6,786 nucleotides of DNA from Oscillospiraceae bacterium (GTDB lineage Bacteria > Bacillota > Clostridia > Oscillospirales > Oscillospiraceae). The notes beneath the pieces are model-generated. The model made no database searches. It saw nothing but the letters and a program-made list of their open reading frames with translations, and was not told where the DNA came from. This document shows positions 6,357-6,786 of the stretch, piece by piece; positions within the stretch are counted from its first letter, which is position 1, and every line of letters starts with the position of its first letter. The position numbers were made by a program, and so were the translations under genes. The stretch covers positions 1 through 6,786 of the forward strand of contig JAAZCZ010000023.1 of assembly GCA_012513005.1 (NCBI GenBank). Reading direction: 5' to 3'.

Positions 6357-6786
6357 TCAGCCGTTAATTTCTTTGAGAGCTGCTGATAAATCAGGCTTTT
6401 CGATTTTACTTAGCTGAATATACTTACTCACAAGGTACAGGGCAAAGCCCAAAATTGCAGGCAGGAAATAATACAGCAGAGGCACAACAGGCTCTATATA
6501 GCCGTTTAGCTTAGACATCGAAAGCACAAAGCTCTTTTTCATCAGAACGGCAACCAAAGGCACAGAAATTATTTCGAAAATCAAAAGAATAAGCTCTGTT
6601 AAGCCGATATAAATTTTTCCTATCTCTTTTTTTCTGTACCCTAAAATTCGCAGATATCCGATAGACATGAGCGAGCGCTTATAGACAATTTGACTTAGCA
6701 CCAATATGACGACGAGGAAAATGCTGAGCGATACGACCAGCAAAATCGGCACCATTCCCCTGAAGAATAAGGTCATCTGCTCTCCC
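6357..6786 (-). CDS. ABC transporter permease, FtsX-like C-terminal part (cut by window end)
   Basis: The C-terminal part of a FtsX/MacB-type permease. The stop is TGA at 6357-6359 on the - strand. The frame stays open to the window edge past the internal Met at 6774-6776 (preceded by Gly-Glu-Gln), so the true start lies outside and about 142 residues are visible. Three transmembrane segments can be seen: one near the start (PILLVVSLSIFLVVILVL), one after the cytoplasmic loop (LTELILLIFEIISVPLVAVL), and one near the end (VVPLLYYFLPAILGFALYLV). The loop between the first two, SLMSIGYLRILGYRKKEIGK, is the conserved FtsX-family coupling region, and the tail IEKPDLSAALKE is typical of these permeases. 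It would pair with an ATPase to export lipids, peptides or antimicrobials; the substrate cannot be read. It converges on the dlt-like operon and shares only its terminator, so a functional link is unproven. Confidence 0.85.
   Translation of the reverse strand, partial: GEQMTLFFRGMVPILLVVSLSIFLVVILVLSQIVYKRSLMSIGYLRILGYRKKEIGKIYIGLTELILLIFEIISVPLVAVLMKKSFVLSMSKLNGYIEPVVPLLYYFLPAILGFALYLVSKYIQLSKIEKPDLSAALKEING

Overview
The window most likely comes from a Gram-positive Clostridia-type bacterium, probably a gut Oscillospirales/Eubacteriales relative. The grounds are a moderate GC content, AAGGAGG-like ribosome binding sites, tight gene packing with ATGA-type overlaps, a GTAGGGGCG-type palindromic intergenic repeat and a dlt-like surface-modification operon. 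This placement is inference; the window holds no rRNA or taxonomic marker.

Layout. Bases 1-179 hold a short palindromic repeat and the leader of a small gene (180-560, +) that resembles gp3-type phage DNA-packaging (small terminase) proteins. A strong-looking sigma-70 type promoter (662-690) then opens a five-gene operon on the + strand. Its genes are a stand-alone DltA-like amino-acid adenylation enzyme (772-2301), a fold-type III PLP-dependent decarboxylase (2288-3469), a 77-residue carrier protein (3474-3707), an AlgI/DltB-like MBOAT membrane acyltransferase (3704-5299) and a membrane-anchored SGNH/DltD-like protein (5312-6286). The genes overlap or lie within 12 bases of each other. The operon ends at a perfect 15-bp stem terminator (6305-6337), which also serves the convergent, truncated FtsX-like ABC permease gene on the - strand (6357 to the window end).

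How the genes may work together. The order A - decarboxylase - carrier - MBOAT - SGNH is a dlt operon (A, C, B, D) with a decarboxylase inserted and no dltX-like gene. In the classical system DltA loads D-alanine onto DltC, and DltB/DltD move it across the membrane onto teichoic acid. Here the adenylation pocket differs from DltA at several specificity positions: Lys205 where DltA has Met, and Ser273 where DltA has its chirality-gating Cys. The operon also makes an amino-acid decarboxylase with an atypical active site. My hypothesis is that an acidic amino acid is activated and decarboxylated, either before loading or on the carrier as BtrK does in butirosin biosynthesis. A non-alanyl amine-bearing acyl group (for example beta-alanyl or gamma-aminobutyryl) would then be placed on a surface polymer. 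The gene functions at family level are well supported; the substrate and the polymer are not known from the sequence.
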